5,055 nucleotides of DNA from Deltaproteobacteria bacterium (GTDB lineage: Bacteria > Desulfobacterota > DSM-4660 > Desulfatiglandales > HGW-15). Below the pieces are notes generated by a model, which was given only the letters and a program-made list of their open reading frames with translations, did no database searches and had not been told where the DNA came from. A program made the position numbers and the translations under genes. The stretch covers positions 1 to 5,055 of the forward strand of contig JAFGPH010000303.1 of assembly GCA_016926135.1 (NCBI GenBank). The letters are read 5' to 3'. Positions 1 to 5,055 of this stretch are shown piece after piece; within the stretch, counting starts at the first letter, position 1; every line of letters begins with the position of its first letter.

Positions 1-150
1 GGGAGGGACTCAGGGCTTCGTTGCCTCGGATCCTATCAAAAGGAGCCGGGTTTGAACAGGGGCATCTCATCGGGAACTTGACATGCGGCAGAAAACCAGA
101 GAAATTCGCCTGACCGTCAAGGTGGCAAACCAGGTGAAAGGAGTGGCCTC
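1..150. other. Upstream segment with no callable gene; possible tail of a preceding gene
   Basis: No complete gene is visible here. Two plus-strand frames are open from the left edge, one ending with TGA at 53-55 and one with TGA at 111-113. Either could be the C-terminus of a preceding gene, but neither short peptide shows a recognisable motif or the strong GC bias at third positions seen in the neighbouring genes. The last bases, 137-143, form the AAAGGAG ribosome binding site of the next gene. If the frame ending at 113 is real, the gap to the dehydrogenase would be 37 bp, compatible with an operon. Confidence 0.3.
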
Positions 151-1212
151 ATGAAGGAATCCAGAATAGCCGTGATCCCCGGTGATGGGATCGGCAGGGA
201 GGTCGTGCCTGAAGGGATTCGGGTGATCGAGGCGGCAGGCCGTCGCTATGGGGTCGGTTTCCGATGGGAAAGCTTCCCCTGGAGCTGTGAGATGTACAGG
301 CAGACGGGGCGGATGATGCCACCGGACGGGGTGGAACAGCTCCGGGGGTATGATGCCATTTTCCTGGGTGCCGTGGGCTTTCCAGGGGTTCCGGATCATG
401 TCTCCCTCTGGGGTCTCCTCATGCCGATCCGGAGGGGAATGAGACAGTACATCAACCTTCGACCCGTGCGGATGCTCAAGGGCATGACCTCGCCATTGAG
501 GGACAGGAGACCTGAAGAGATCGACTTTGTGATCGTGCGGGAGAACAATGAGGGGGAGTACTCGGAAATCGGGGGCCGCATGCACGCCGGGACGCAGGAG
601 GAGATGGTTATCCAGGAGACGGTCTTCACCCGCAAGGGCGTGGACAGGGCCATCCGCTTCGCCTTCGAACTGGCCCTCTCCAGCGGGAAGAGGCATGTCA
701 CCTCCGCCACCAAGTCGAATGCCCTCATCCACACCATGACGTACTGGGACGAGCGCTTTGCAGCCATAGGCACCGAGTTTCCTGATGTCCGGACGGACCA
801 GTACCATATCGACATCCTGAGCGCCCACTTCGTGCTCCATCCGGATCGATTCGATGTGGTGGTGGCGAGCAACCTGTTCGGTGACATCCTGTCGGATCTG
901 GGCCCGGCCCTGGCCGGGAGCATCGCCGTCGCACCTTCGGGCAACATCAATCCCGCCCGGGATTACCCTTCCATGTTCGAGCCCGTTCACGGGTCTGCGC
1001 CGGACATTGCCGGCAAGGGGATAGCCAACCCCATCGGCCAGATCTGGTCCGGGGCCATGATGCTCGATTTCCTGGGCCACCGGGAAGCCGCGCAGGCGGT
1101 GGAGCACGCGATGGAGATCGCCCTTGAAGATCCGGCCCTGCGGACCCCGGACATGGGAGGCAGGGCAACGACCCGAGACATGGGAAAGGCCATAGCCGGG
1201 GCCGTCGCTTGA
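151..1212 (+). CDS. ttuC: Tartrate/D-malate dehydrogenase-type beta-decarboxylating dehydrogenase (isocitrate/isopropylmalate dehydrogenase family)
   Basis: This 353-residue cytosolic enzyme probably oxidises a 2-hydroxy diacid such as tartrate or D-malate with NAD+, often with decarboxylation. The family fold is clear: GDGIG at 11-15, LGAVG at 72-76, substrate-binding arginines around 94-104 ending in NLRP (102-105), REN-x-EGEYS at 130-138, a catalytic Tyr137/Lys188 pair, and metal-binding Asp221, Asp245 and Asp249, the last two in NLFGDILSDLG. EPVHGSAPDIAGKGIANP (277-294) is the cofactor loop; Asp285-Ile286, rather than the Lys-Tyr of NADP-dependent isocitrate dehydrogenase, indicates NAD. 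The segment VPDHVSLWG (80-88), with SCEMY and MMPPD, resembles Pseudomonas tartrate dehydrogenase and E. coli DmlA more than LeuB. Length is near the usual 355-365. The ATG has AAAGGAG seven bases upstream. It converges on the ligase genes. Family is sure; the substrate, and so the symbol, is a best guess, since these enzymes are promiscuous. Confidence 0.88.
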   Translation: MKESRIAVIPGDGIGREVVPEGIRVIEAAGRRYGVGFRWESFPWSCEMYRQTGRMMPPDGVEQLRGYDAIFLGAVGFPGVPDHVSLWGLLMPIRRGMRQYINLRPVRMLKGMTSPLRDRRPEEIDFVIVRENNEGEYSEIGGRMHAGTQEEMVIQETVFTRKGVDRAIRFAFELALSSGKRHVTSATKSNALIHTMTYWDERFAAIGTEFPDVRTDQYHIDILSAHFVLHPDRFDVVVASNLFGDILSDLGPALAGSIAVAPSGNINPARDYPSMFEPVHGSAPDIAGKGIANPIGQIWSGAMMLDFLGHREAAQAVEHAMEIALEDPALRTPDMGGRATTRDMGKAIAGAVA

Positions 1213-1249
1213 AGACCCTGAACCGAGGACCCTGGCCCGTGAACCTTGA

Positions 1250-2122
1250 TCAGTGCAGATCGTGGGCCGTCGCCCAGTCGAGCACGTGGATCGGGGTTTT
1301 CAGGATGGTCGCGCCCGCAGCACGCAGGGTTTCGCACTTTCCTTCCACCGCGCCGGCCGTTCCCCGGATGATGGCCCCAGCGTGCCCCATGCGTTTCCCC
1401 CGCGGGGAAAAACGGCCTGCGATATAGGCGGCCACCGGTTTGGTCATTTGCCTGGAAATATACTCGGCCGCCTTCTCCTCCTGCTCTCCTCCGACCTCGC
1501 CTACGATGATCACTGCATCGGTCTCGTCGTCTTCCTGGAAGAGCCTGAGGATGTCCGGAAGGTTGCTCAGGATCACGGGGTCCGCTCCCATGCCGACCAC
1601 GGCGCTCTGCCCGATCTTCCTCTCCGAGAGGATGCCGGCAAACTCGTAGGAGAGGGTGCCGCTGCGGGAAATGATCCCCACGCGGCCCGGCGCGAAAAGG
1701 GATGCGGGCATGATGCCCATCTTTCCCTTGCCGGGGACCAGGATGCCCGGGGTTGTCGGGCCCAGGCAGAAGACGTTCTTTTTCAGGGCATAGGTGCGCA
1801 TCCTGATCACGTCATGGACCGGTACGTGCTCCGGCACCACCACGATGAAACGGACTCCCGCGTCCACGGTCTCGTAGAAGGCGTCGAGCACAAAGGCGGC
1901 CGGCACAAAGAACACGGAGGCATTGGCACCGGTCTCCCTGACCGCCTCCTCGACACTGTCAAAGACCGGAAGCCCTTCCACGGTGGTGCCGCCCTTCCCC
2001 GGCGTGATACCCCCCACAACAGGAGTCCCGTATTGCAGCATCCAGTGGGTCTGGACGCTTCCGATCTTCCCCGTAATACCCTGAACGATGACGCGGGTGT
2101 TTCCATCCAGAAGGATTCCCAT
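1250..2122 (-). CDS. sucD: Succinyl-CoA synthetase-like (ADP/GDP-forming acid-CoA ligase) alpha subunit
   Basis: This 290-residue protein, the usual SucD length, is the CoA-binding and phosphohistidine subunit of an NDP-forming acid-CoA ligase. A Rossmann-type CoA-binding domain opens the protein (QGITGKIG at 14-21, GGITPGKGG at 37-45). The ligase domain has SRSGTLSYE (152-160), GEVGG (208-212, Glu209 being the residue that supports the phosphohistidine) and GKRMGHAGAI (242-251) with catalytic His247. In canonical SucD the loop GPNCPG places a Cys near CoA; here it is GPTTPG (121-126), a variation also tolerated elsewhere in the superfamily. The gene starts 9 bp after the beta subunit, with GAGGGGG overlapping that gene's TGA as ribosome binding site, so the two are co-transcribed and probably translationally coupled. 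Malate-CoA ligase (MtkB) or another acid-CoA ligase is an alternative; the altered beta subunit argues against assuming succinate. Confidence 0.9.
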   Translation of the reverse strand: MGILLDGNTRVIVQGITGKIGSVQTHWMLQYGTPVVGGITPGKGGTTVEGLPVFDSVEEAVRETGANASVFFVPAAFVLDAFYETVDAGVRFIVVVPEHVPVHDVIRMRTYALKKNVFCLGPTTPGILVPGKGKMGIMPASLFAPGRVGIISRSGTLSYEFAGILSERKIGQSAVVGMGADPVILSNLPDILRLFQEDDETDAVIIVGEVGGEQEEKAAEYISRQMTKPVAAYIAGRFSPRGKRMGHAGAIIRGTAGAVEGKCETLRAAGATILKTPIHVLDWATAHDLH

Positions 2123-2131
2123 GTTGCCCCC

Positions 2132-3271
2132 TCACTTCCCTTCACCCAGGAGTTCCACAAGTCGGTCCACCGCAACCTCGGTGGCCGTCTCCGTCACCAC
2201 GTGCACACCGCCCGAGCGGAGGATCTCCCAGGTCTCCTCCTGGCGGTTGCCCAGGGCCTTGGCGACGATCGGCAGGGTGAGGTTGTGCTCCCTTAGGTAG
2301 CGGACGATCCCCTTGGCGCCTTCGTGAATGGGGTTGATGCCGCCGTAAACGTTGATGAAGATGGCCCTCAGGCTTTTCATCATGATCAGTTCCATGCACT
2401 GGTAGAGCAGCTTCTCCGTGATCCCGCCGCCGGTCTCCAGAAAATTGGCGGGCCGGAGCCGCTGCCCGATGATGTCCATGGTGGCCATTCCGAGCCCTGC
2501 GCCGGAGGAGATGAGTCCGATGTCTCCCCCCAGATCCACATAGGTGACCCCGATTTCCCGGCCCCTGCGTTCGATGGGGTTGTCGAAGCGCTCAAGATAG
2601 TCGGGAACGGGCTGGGTAATCCGGGAAAGGGCCGATTTGTCGATCTCCATACGCGCATCCACGGCCAGCAAGCCCTTGTTGGGAAGGACGACCAGGGGAT
2701 TGATTTCAGCAATCATTGCCTCCCAGCGCCTGAAGATGCCGAAAAGCCGGAAAAGCACGTCCGCGCAGGAGACGAGGATCCGGTTGGAGAGCCCAAGGCT
2801 GCTCAAGAGGGCGCGGGCCTGGTAGGGGTGGAAACCGAATTCGGGATCCACAAAGAAGGTGGAGACCTTTTCCGGTGCTGCCCGGGCCGTCTCTTCGATC
2901 CGGACCCCACCTGCCGTGCTCACGATGACCACGGGTTTTCCCGAAAAACCGTCAACCGTGACACCCATATAGAGTTCCTGCGAAACCTCTGCCTTCTCGC
3001 TCACGAGTATCCTGCGAACGGGCATTCCCCGAATGTCCATGCCCAGAAGCGTCCTGGACTTGTCGTCCACCTCTTCGGGTGAGGAGGCGGACTTGATGCC
3101 GCCGGCCAGGCCCCTGCCGCCCCCCAGCACTTGGGCCTTGAGCATCACCGGGTATCCGATCCGGTTGGCCACGTCCACCGCCTCTTCGGTGCTGTGGACA
3201 ACCCGCCGTCTTGGAACGGGAATGCCCGCGCCTTCATAGATGTCCGCCGCCTCGTACTCATACAGTCTCAT
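2132..3271 (-). CDS. sucC: Succinyl-CoA synthetase-like (ADP/GDP-forming acid-CoA ligase) beta subunit, non-canonical substrate loop
   Basis: This 379-residue subunit (E. coli SucC has 388) binds nucleotide and the acid substrate, and works with the adjacent alpha subunit to make an acyl-CoA from acid, CoA and NTP, or the reverse. The N-terminal ATP-grasp domain has MRLYEYEA at the start, Lys45 in LKAQV, the glycine-rich loop GGGRGLAGG (50-58), Glu99 in QELYMG, and metal ligands Asn191 (EINPL, 189-193) and Asp205. The C-terminal ligase domain has GAGLGMATMDI (257-267) and FLETGGGITEK (277-287). The loop that in SucC reads GGI(V/T)RCD is GGINPIHEG (310-318), and the following VRLEG(T/N) motif is AKALGN (337-342), so the substrate may not be succinate. 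A start 27 codons upstream is possible, but the chosen ATG has GGAG five bases before it and begins exactly at the family N-terminus. Divergent from the regulator gene. Confidence 0.88.
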   Translation of the reverse strand: MRLYEYEAADIYEGAGIPVPRRRVVHSTEEAVDVANRIGYPVMLKAQVLGGGRGLAGGIKSASSPEEVDDKSRTLLGMDIRGMPVRRILVSEKAEVSQELYMGVTVDGFSGKPVVIVSTAGGVRIEETARAAPEKVSTFFVDPEFGFHPYQARALLSSLGLSNRILVSCADVLFRLFGIFRRWEAMIAEINPLVVLPNKGLLAVDARMEIDKSALSRITQPVPDYLERFDNPIERRGREIGVTYVDLGGDIGLISSGAGLGMATMDIIGQRLRPANFLETGGGITEKLLYQCMELIMMKSLRAIFINVYGGINPIHEGAKGIVRYLREHNLTLPIVAKALGNRQEETWEILRSGGVHVVTETATEVAVDRLVELLGEGK

Positions 3272-3276
3272 TGGGA

Positions 3277-3280
3277 CTCC
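3277..3280 (-). promoter_or_regulatory. Ribosome binding site (GGAG) fixing the beta-subunit start
   Basis: Read on the minus strand, GGAG lies five bases before the ATG at 3271. The only longer in-frame alternative begins at 3352 and would add 27 residues with no family resemblance, read through the promoter region. Confidence 0.7.
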
Positions 3281-3359
3281 ACAAAAAAGTAGAATAGTCA
3301 AAAAATCAACAATATGAAGCCTTTCCCCAAGAAGATCTCCTTGCGACCCCAAAAAAAAC

Positions 3360-3390
3360 TTGACAAGAGACTACTACATCCAATTTAAAT
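3360..3390 (+). promoter_or_regulatory. Probable sigma70-type promoter for the regulator and dehydratase-like genes
   Basis: A perfect -35 hexamer TTGACA (3360-3365) is preceded by an A-tract that could act as an UP-like element. The -10 is weaker: TTTAAA (3384-3389, 18-bp spacer) or TTAAAT (3385-3390, 19-bp spacer), each matching 4 of 6 consensus bases. The -10 lies inside a perfect 12-bp palindrome, so a regulator bound there would block polymerase. The short distance to the ATG at 3426 fits a leader of roughly 30 bases. Confidence 0.5.
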
Positions 3391-3410
3391 TGCAATTGAA
3401 AAATCGATTT
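3381..3410. promoter_or_regulatory. Cluster of perfect AT-rich palindromes, candidate operator for the GntR/FCD regulator
   Basis: Within 30 bp there are several exact dyads: CAATTTAAATTG (3381-3392), AATTGCAATT (3388-3397, overlapping the first), CAATTG (3393-3398) and AAATCGATTT (3401-3410). GntR-family dimers bind short, often AT-rich, inverted repeats near their own promoters. The position over and just after the -10 suggests autorepression, and perhaps control of the divergent ligase genes. AT-rich DNA produces chance palindromes, but a 12-bp perfect one at this place is notable. Confidence 0.45.
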
Positions 3411-3413
3411 ATT

Positions 3414-3417
3414 GAGG
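3414..3417 (+). promoter_or_regulatory. Ribosome binding site (GAGG) fixing the regulator start at the internal ATG
   Basis: GAGG lies eight bases before the ATG at 3426. A longer reading from TTG at 3360 would use the -35 hexamer as its first codons and would have no ribosome binding site, only an A-tract, upstream. The ATG is therefore the better start. Confidence 0.65.
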
Positions 3418-3425
3418 TCGCGGAA

Positions 3426-4133
3426 ATGGCTCAGGGCAAAGGGCGTGGCAGAGGGCTGAAGACTCATGTGGACAGCAGTCAGAAAGCCTACACAGGCATC
3501 CGCCGGATGCTTTACCACAAGGAGTTGATTCCAGGTCAGAAAATCTCCTGCAGCGAGCTTGCCGAACGACTGGAGATGAGCCCCACCCCCGTTGTGCAGG
3601 CGCTGAAATGGCTCGAGATCCAGGGTTTCGTGCGCCACGAGCCGAACAGGGGTTACTCCATGGCGCCTTTCAGCCTGGAAGAGGTGGAGCAGATCTATGA
3701 ACTGCGGGAATTGCTGGAACCGTCCCTACTGCCCGGCGTCATCCGGAACCTGGATGAGGAAGGGGAGGTCCGACTGCGGGCCGCCCTTGAGGCACACCTC
3801 TCCGCGGTCCGGGAATTCTATCTCAAGGAAAGACTTTTCAAGAACACGGAGTTTCACCTGACCCTGGCCGGCCTTTCCGGGAAGGGGACCCAGCTGCGCA
3901 TCCTCAGGAACGTCTTCGATCTCCTGTTTCTGAAATACGGGGGCAACTACCTGCCCATCTCGTCCCTGGACGCCGTGGACCGGGAACACCAGGAGATCTT
4001 TGATCGTGTCGTCTCACGTGACCTGAAAGGGGCCCAAAAGGTCCTCGCCGCACATGTGGCCAATGTCAAGGATCAGGTCCTCAAAAGCCTGAAGCAGATT
4101 TTGAAAGAACAGGAGGAAGAAGAATGGGTTTGA
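3426..4133 (+). CDS. GntR-family transcriptional regulator, FadR subfamily with FCD ligand-binding domain
   Basis: This 235-residue cytosolic DNA-binding regulator most likely controls this cluster in response to a small carboxylate. Residues 20-80 form the winged helix-turn-helix: YTGIRRML, then IPGQKISCSELAERLEMSPTPVVQAL (35-60, the recognition helix lying in SPTPVVQAL), then a wing at GFVRHEPNRGYSM (67-79). Residues 83-225 match the FCD all-helical domain (SLEEVEQIYELRELLEP at 83-99). Its metal site is recognisable: Asn140, His144, His188 and His210, with spacings typical of the family, but the first ligand, usually Asp, is Asn. The N-terminus is basic (GKGRGRG) and the C-terminus acidic (EQEEEEW). 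The gene is divergent from the ligase genes and overlaps the next gene by 10 bp, so regulator and dehydratase-like enzyme are one operon. Probably autoregulated through the palindromes at 3381-3410. The ligand cannot be told from sequence. Confidence 0.88.
   Translation: MAQGKGRGRGLKTHVDSSQKAYTGIRRMLYHKELIPGQKISCSELAERLEMSPTPVVQALKWLEIQGFVRHEPNRGYSMAPFSLEEVEQIYELRELLEPSLLPGVIRNLDEEGEVRLRAALEAHLSAVREFYLKERLFKNTEFHLTLAGLSGKGTQLRILRNVFDLLFLKYGGNYLPISSLDAVDREHQEIFDRVVSRDLKGAQKVLAAHVANVKDQVLKSLKQILKEQEEEEWV
4111..4116 (+). promoter_or_regulatory. AGGAGG ribosome binding site inside the regulator's last codons
   Basis: A perfect consensus AGGAGG lies seven bases before the ATG at 4124, within the codons of the regulator's Glu-rich C-terminus. 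It supports the 4124 start and gives the enzyme strong translation, probably coupled to the regulator. Confidence 0.75.
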
Positions 4134-5055
4134 AGACAAAGGAAGAATACATTGAGTCCCTGCGGCAGATGAAGCCGACCGCGTATATGTTCGGGGAGAG
4201 AATCACCAATATCGTGGATAACCCGCGCTTGCGCGCTGGAATCGAGGCCACGGCCGCCACCTACGAACTGGCCTCGATGCCGGAGTACCGTGATCTGATG
4301 GTCACGCAGAGCCCGCTCATCAACGAGCCCGTCAATCGTTTCACCCTCCCCCCATCCTCCATCGAGGACCTGGTGGCCAGGGTGAAGGTGAACAGGAAAC
4401 TCGGGAACTGGGTGGGAACCTGTCACCAGCGCTGCACGGGCCTTGACTGTCTCTGCACCCTGTCCATCGTCACCTACGACATCGACCGGAAGTACGGTAC
4501 CGAGTACAGCGCCCGCTTCACCGAGTTCCTCAAGAACGTGCAGAAGAACGATCTCACGGCGAATGCAGGGGTGACGGACGTCAAGGGAGACCGCTCCCTG
4601 GGCCCCAGCGAGCAGAAGGACAAGGACATGTACGTGCACGTCGTGGAACGCCGCAAAGACGGGATCGTGGTGCGGGGGGCAAAGGCCCACCAGACGGGTT
4701 CCCTTTCCTCCCATGAGATCATCGTGCTGCCTACGCGCGCACTGAGGAAAGGGGATGAGGATTATGCCCTCGCCTTTGCCGTAGCGCAGGATACACCCGG
4801 ACTGATCCACGCGATCGGCCGTTCCAGCCTGGACACCCGGGAGCTCGACGGATGCGACGCGGGCAACATCCGGTACTCGAAATACTGCCCCACCCTCATC
4901 TTCAACGACGTGTTCGTGCCCTGGGAACGGGTCTTCATGTGCGGCGAGGTGGAATTCGCATCCGAGATGGTCCTGCGCTTCTCGGCCTTTCACAGGCAGA
5001 GCCATGGCGGCTGCAAATCAGGCAAGATCGACTGCATGATCGGGGCGGCCCTGAC
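4124..5055 (+). CDS. 4-hydroxybutyryl-CoA dehydratase-like [4Fe-4S]/FAD enzyme (4-hydroxyphenylacetate 3-hydroxylase superfamily), N-terminal 310 residues, cut by window end
   Basis: The family type enzyme, AbfD, is a homotetramer that dehydrates 4-hydroxybutyryl-CoA to crotonyl-CoA by a ketyl-radical mechanism and also isomerises vinylacetyl-CoA; about 490 residues, so roughly 180 are missing here. Visible marks: YMFGERI (21-27), CHQRC (100-104), TDPKGDR-like TDVKGDR (151-157), RGAKAHQTGS (184-193), FNDVFVPWERVF (260-271) and FHRQSHGGCK (289-298). The four cluster ligands of AbfD (Cys99, Cys103, His292, Cys299) correspond to Cys100, Cys104, His290 and Cys297; Gln101, Thr190 and Lys300 correspond to Gln102, Thr191 and Lys298. 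These ligands separate it from cluster-free HpaB monooxygenases. However AbfD Glu257 aligns with Cys255 and Tyr296 with His294, and there are extra cysteines at 109 and 111. It is therefore a family member whose substrate or reaction may differ, and I give no symbol. Overlaps the regulator by 10 bp. Confidence 0.87.
   Translation, partial: MGLKTKEEYIESLRQMKPTAYMFGERITNIVDNPRLRAGIEATAATYELASMPEYRDLMVTQSPLINEPVNRFTLPPSSIEDLVARVKVNRKLGNWVGTCHQRCTGLDCLCTLSIVTYDIDRKYGTEYSARFTEFLKNVQKNDLTANAGVTDVKGDRSLGPSEQKDKDMYVHVVERRKDGIVVRGAKAHQTGSLSSHEIIVLPTRALRKGDEDYALAFAVAQDTPGLIHAIGRSSLDTRELDGCDAGNIRYSKYCPTLIFNDVFVPWERVFMCGEVEFASEMVLRFSAFHRQSHGGCKSGKIDCMIGAAL

Larger units (their letters stand above)
3272..3425. 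promoter_or_regulatory. AT-rich divergent control region between the ligase genes and the GntR regulator
   Basis: This 154-bp gap separates two divergent start codons and is far more AT-rich than the genes around it. It must hold promoters for both directions. The plus-strand promoter and its palindromes are listed separately. For the minus strand, TATTCT (reverse complement of 3291-3296) is a possible -10 about 20 bases before the ligase start, but the matching -35 is poor, so that promoter is not firmly placed. An imperfect dyad centred on AGATCT (3329-3342, one mismatched pair) and an eight-A tract (3351-3358) also lie here. Confidence 0.7.

Noticed and set aside
78..106. Possible promoter TTGACA at 78-83 upstream of the dehydrogenase; the 9-mer AACTTGACA also occurs at 3357-3365
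   Set aside because: The -35 is perfect but the best hexamer 17 bases on (GAAATT) matches only 3 of 6 positions, and an upstream gene in the same operon cannot be excluded.
67..1107. 346-codon open frame on the minus strand opposite the dehydrogenase
   Set aside because: It lies wholly antisense to a gene with clear family motifs, its translation has no recognisable domain, and long antisense frames are expected in GC-rich genes.
151..1212. Reading the first gene as 3-isopropylmalate dehydrogenase (leuB)
   Set aside because: The cofactor loop is shared, but the VPDHVSLWG region and the substrate loop follow tartrate/D-malate dehydrogenases, and no leucine genes are adjacent.
1253..2296. 347-codon plus-strand open frame opposite the ligase genes
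   Set aside because: It crosses the alpha/beta junction in antisense and gives a His/Gly/Asp-rich translation typical of a shadow of GC-rich coding DNA.
2324..3082. 252-codon plus-strand open frame opposite the beta subunit
   Set aside because: Antisense to a well supported gene, with no family motif in its translation.
4073..5005. 310-codon minus-strand open frame opposite the dehydratase-like gene
   Set aside because: Antisense to the conserved AbfD-type motifs and low-complexity in composition; a shadow.
4124..5055. Reading the last gene as a 4-hydroxyphenylacetate 3-monooxygenase (HpaB)
   Set aside because: The superfamily is shared, but the presence of all four [4Fe-4S] ligands of 4-hydroxybutyryl-CoA dehydratase and the AKAHQTGS motif place it on the dehydratase side.
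1..5055. CRISPR arrays, tRNA or rRNA genes, insertion sequences, attachment sites
   Set aside because: No regularly spaced repeats, tRNA-like cloverleaf, transposase motif or terminal inverted repeats were seen on either strand.

Overview
The window is a GC-rich piece of a bacterial chromosome holding four complete protein genes and one that runs off the right edge. They look like part of a catabolic cluster for small hydroxy- or dicarboxylic acids. The last gene belongs to the oxygen-sensitive [4Fe-4S]/FAD 4-hydroxybutyryl-CoA dehydratase family, which points to an anaerobe. A sulfate-reducing or syntrophic Desulfobacterota-type organism would fit, but that is inference; no taxonomic marker gene is present.

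Layout, left to right. Positions 1-150 contain no gene I can call; they may hold the tail of an upstream gene. Positions 151-1212 (+) encode an NAD-type beta-decarboxylating dehydrogenase of the tartrate/D-malate dehydrogenase group. After a 37-bp convergent gap come two minus-strand genes, transcribed right to left: a succinyl-CoA-synthetase-like beta subunit (2132-3271) followed 9 bp later by its alpha subunit (1250-2122). An AT-rich divergent control region (3272-3425) carries a TTGACA-type promoter and a cluster of perfect palindromes. Positions 3426-4133 (+) encode a GntR-family regulator with an FCD ligand-binding domain. Its last codons overlap the start of the 4-hydroxybutyryl-CoA dehydratase-like gene (4124 to the window end, first 310 residues).

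Working model (inference): the FCD regulator senses a carboxylate and controls both itself plus the dehydratase-like gene and the divergent ligase genes. The ATP-dependent ligase would convert an organic acid to its CoA thioester, the dehydratase-like radical flavoenzyme would act on a CoA thioester, and the dehydrogenase would oxidise a 2-hydroxy diacid to feed central metabolism.

The most unusual points are in two enzymes. The dehydratase-like protein keeps all four Fe-S ligands but appears to replace two other active-site residues, Glu257 by Cys255 and Tyr296 by His294. The ligase beta subunit has a rewritten loop where canonical succinyl-CoA synthetases bind succinate. Both suggest substrates or chemistry different from the textbook enzymes. 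Comparisons with reference proteins are from memory, without database searches.
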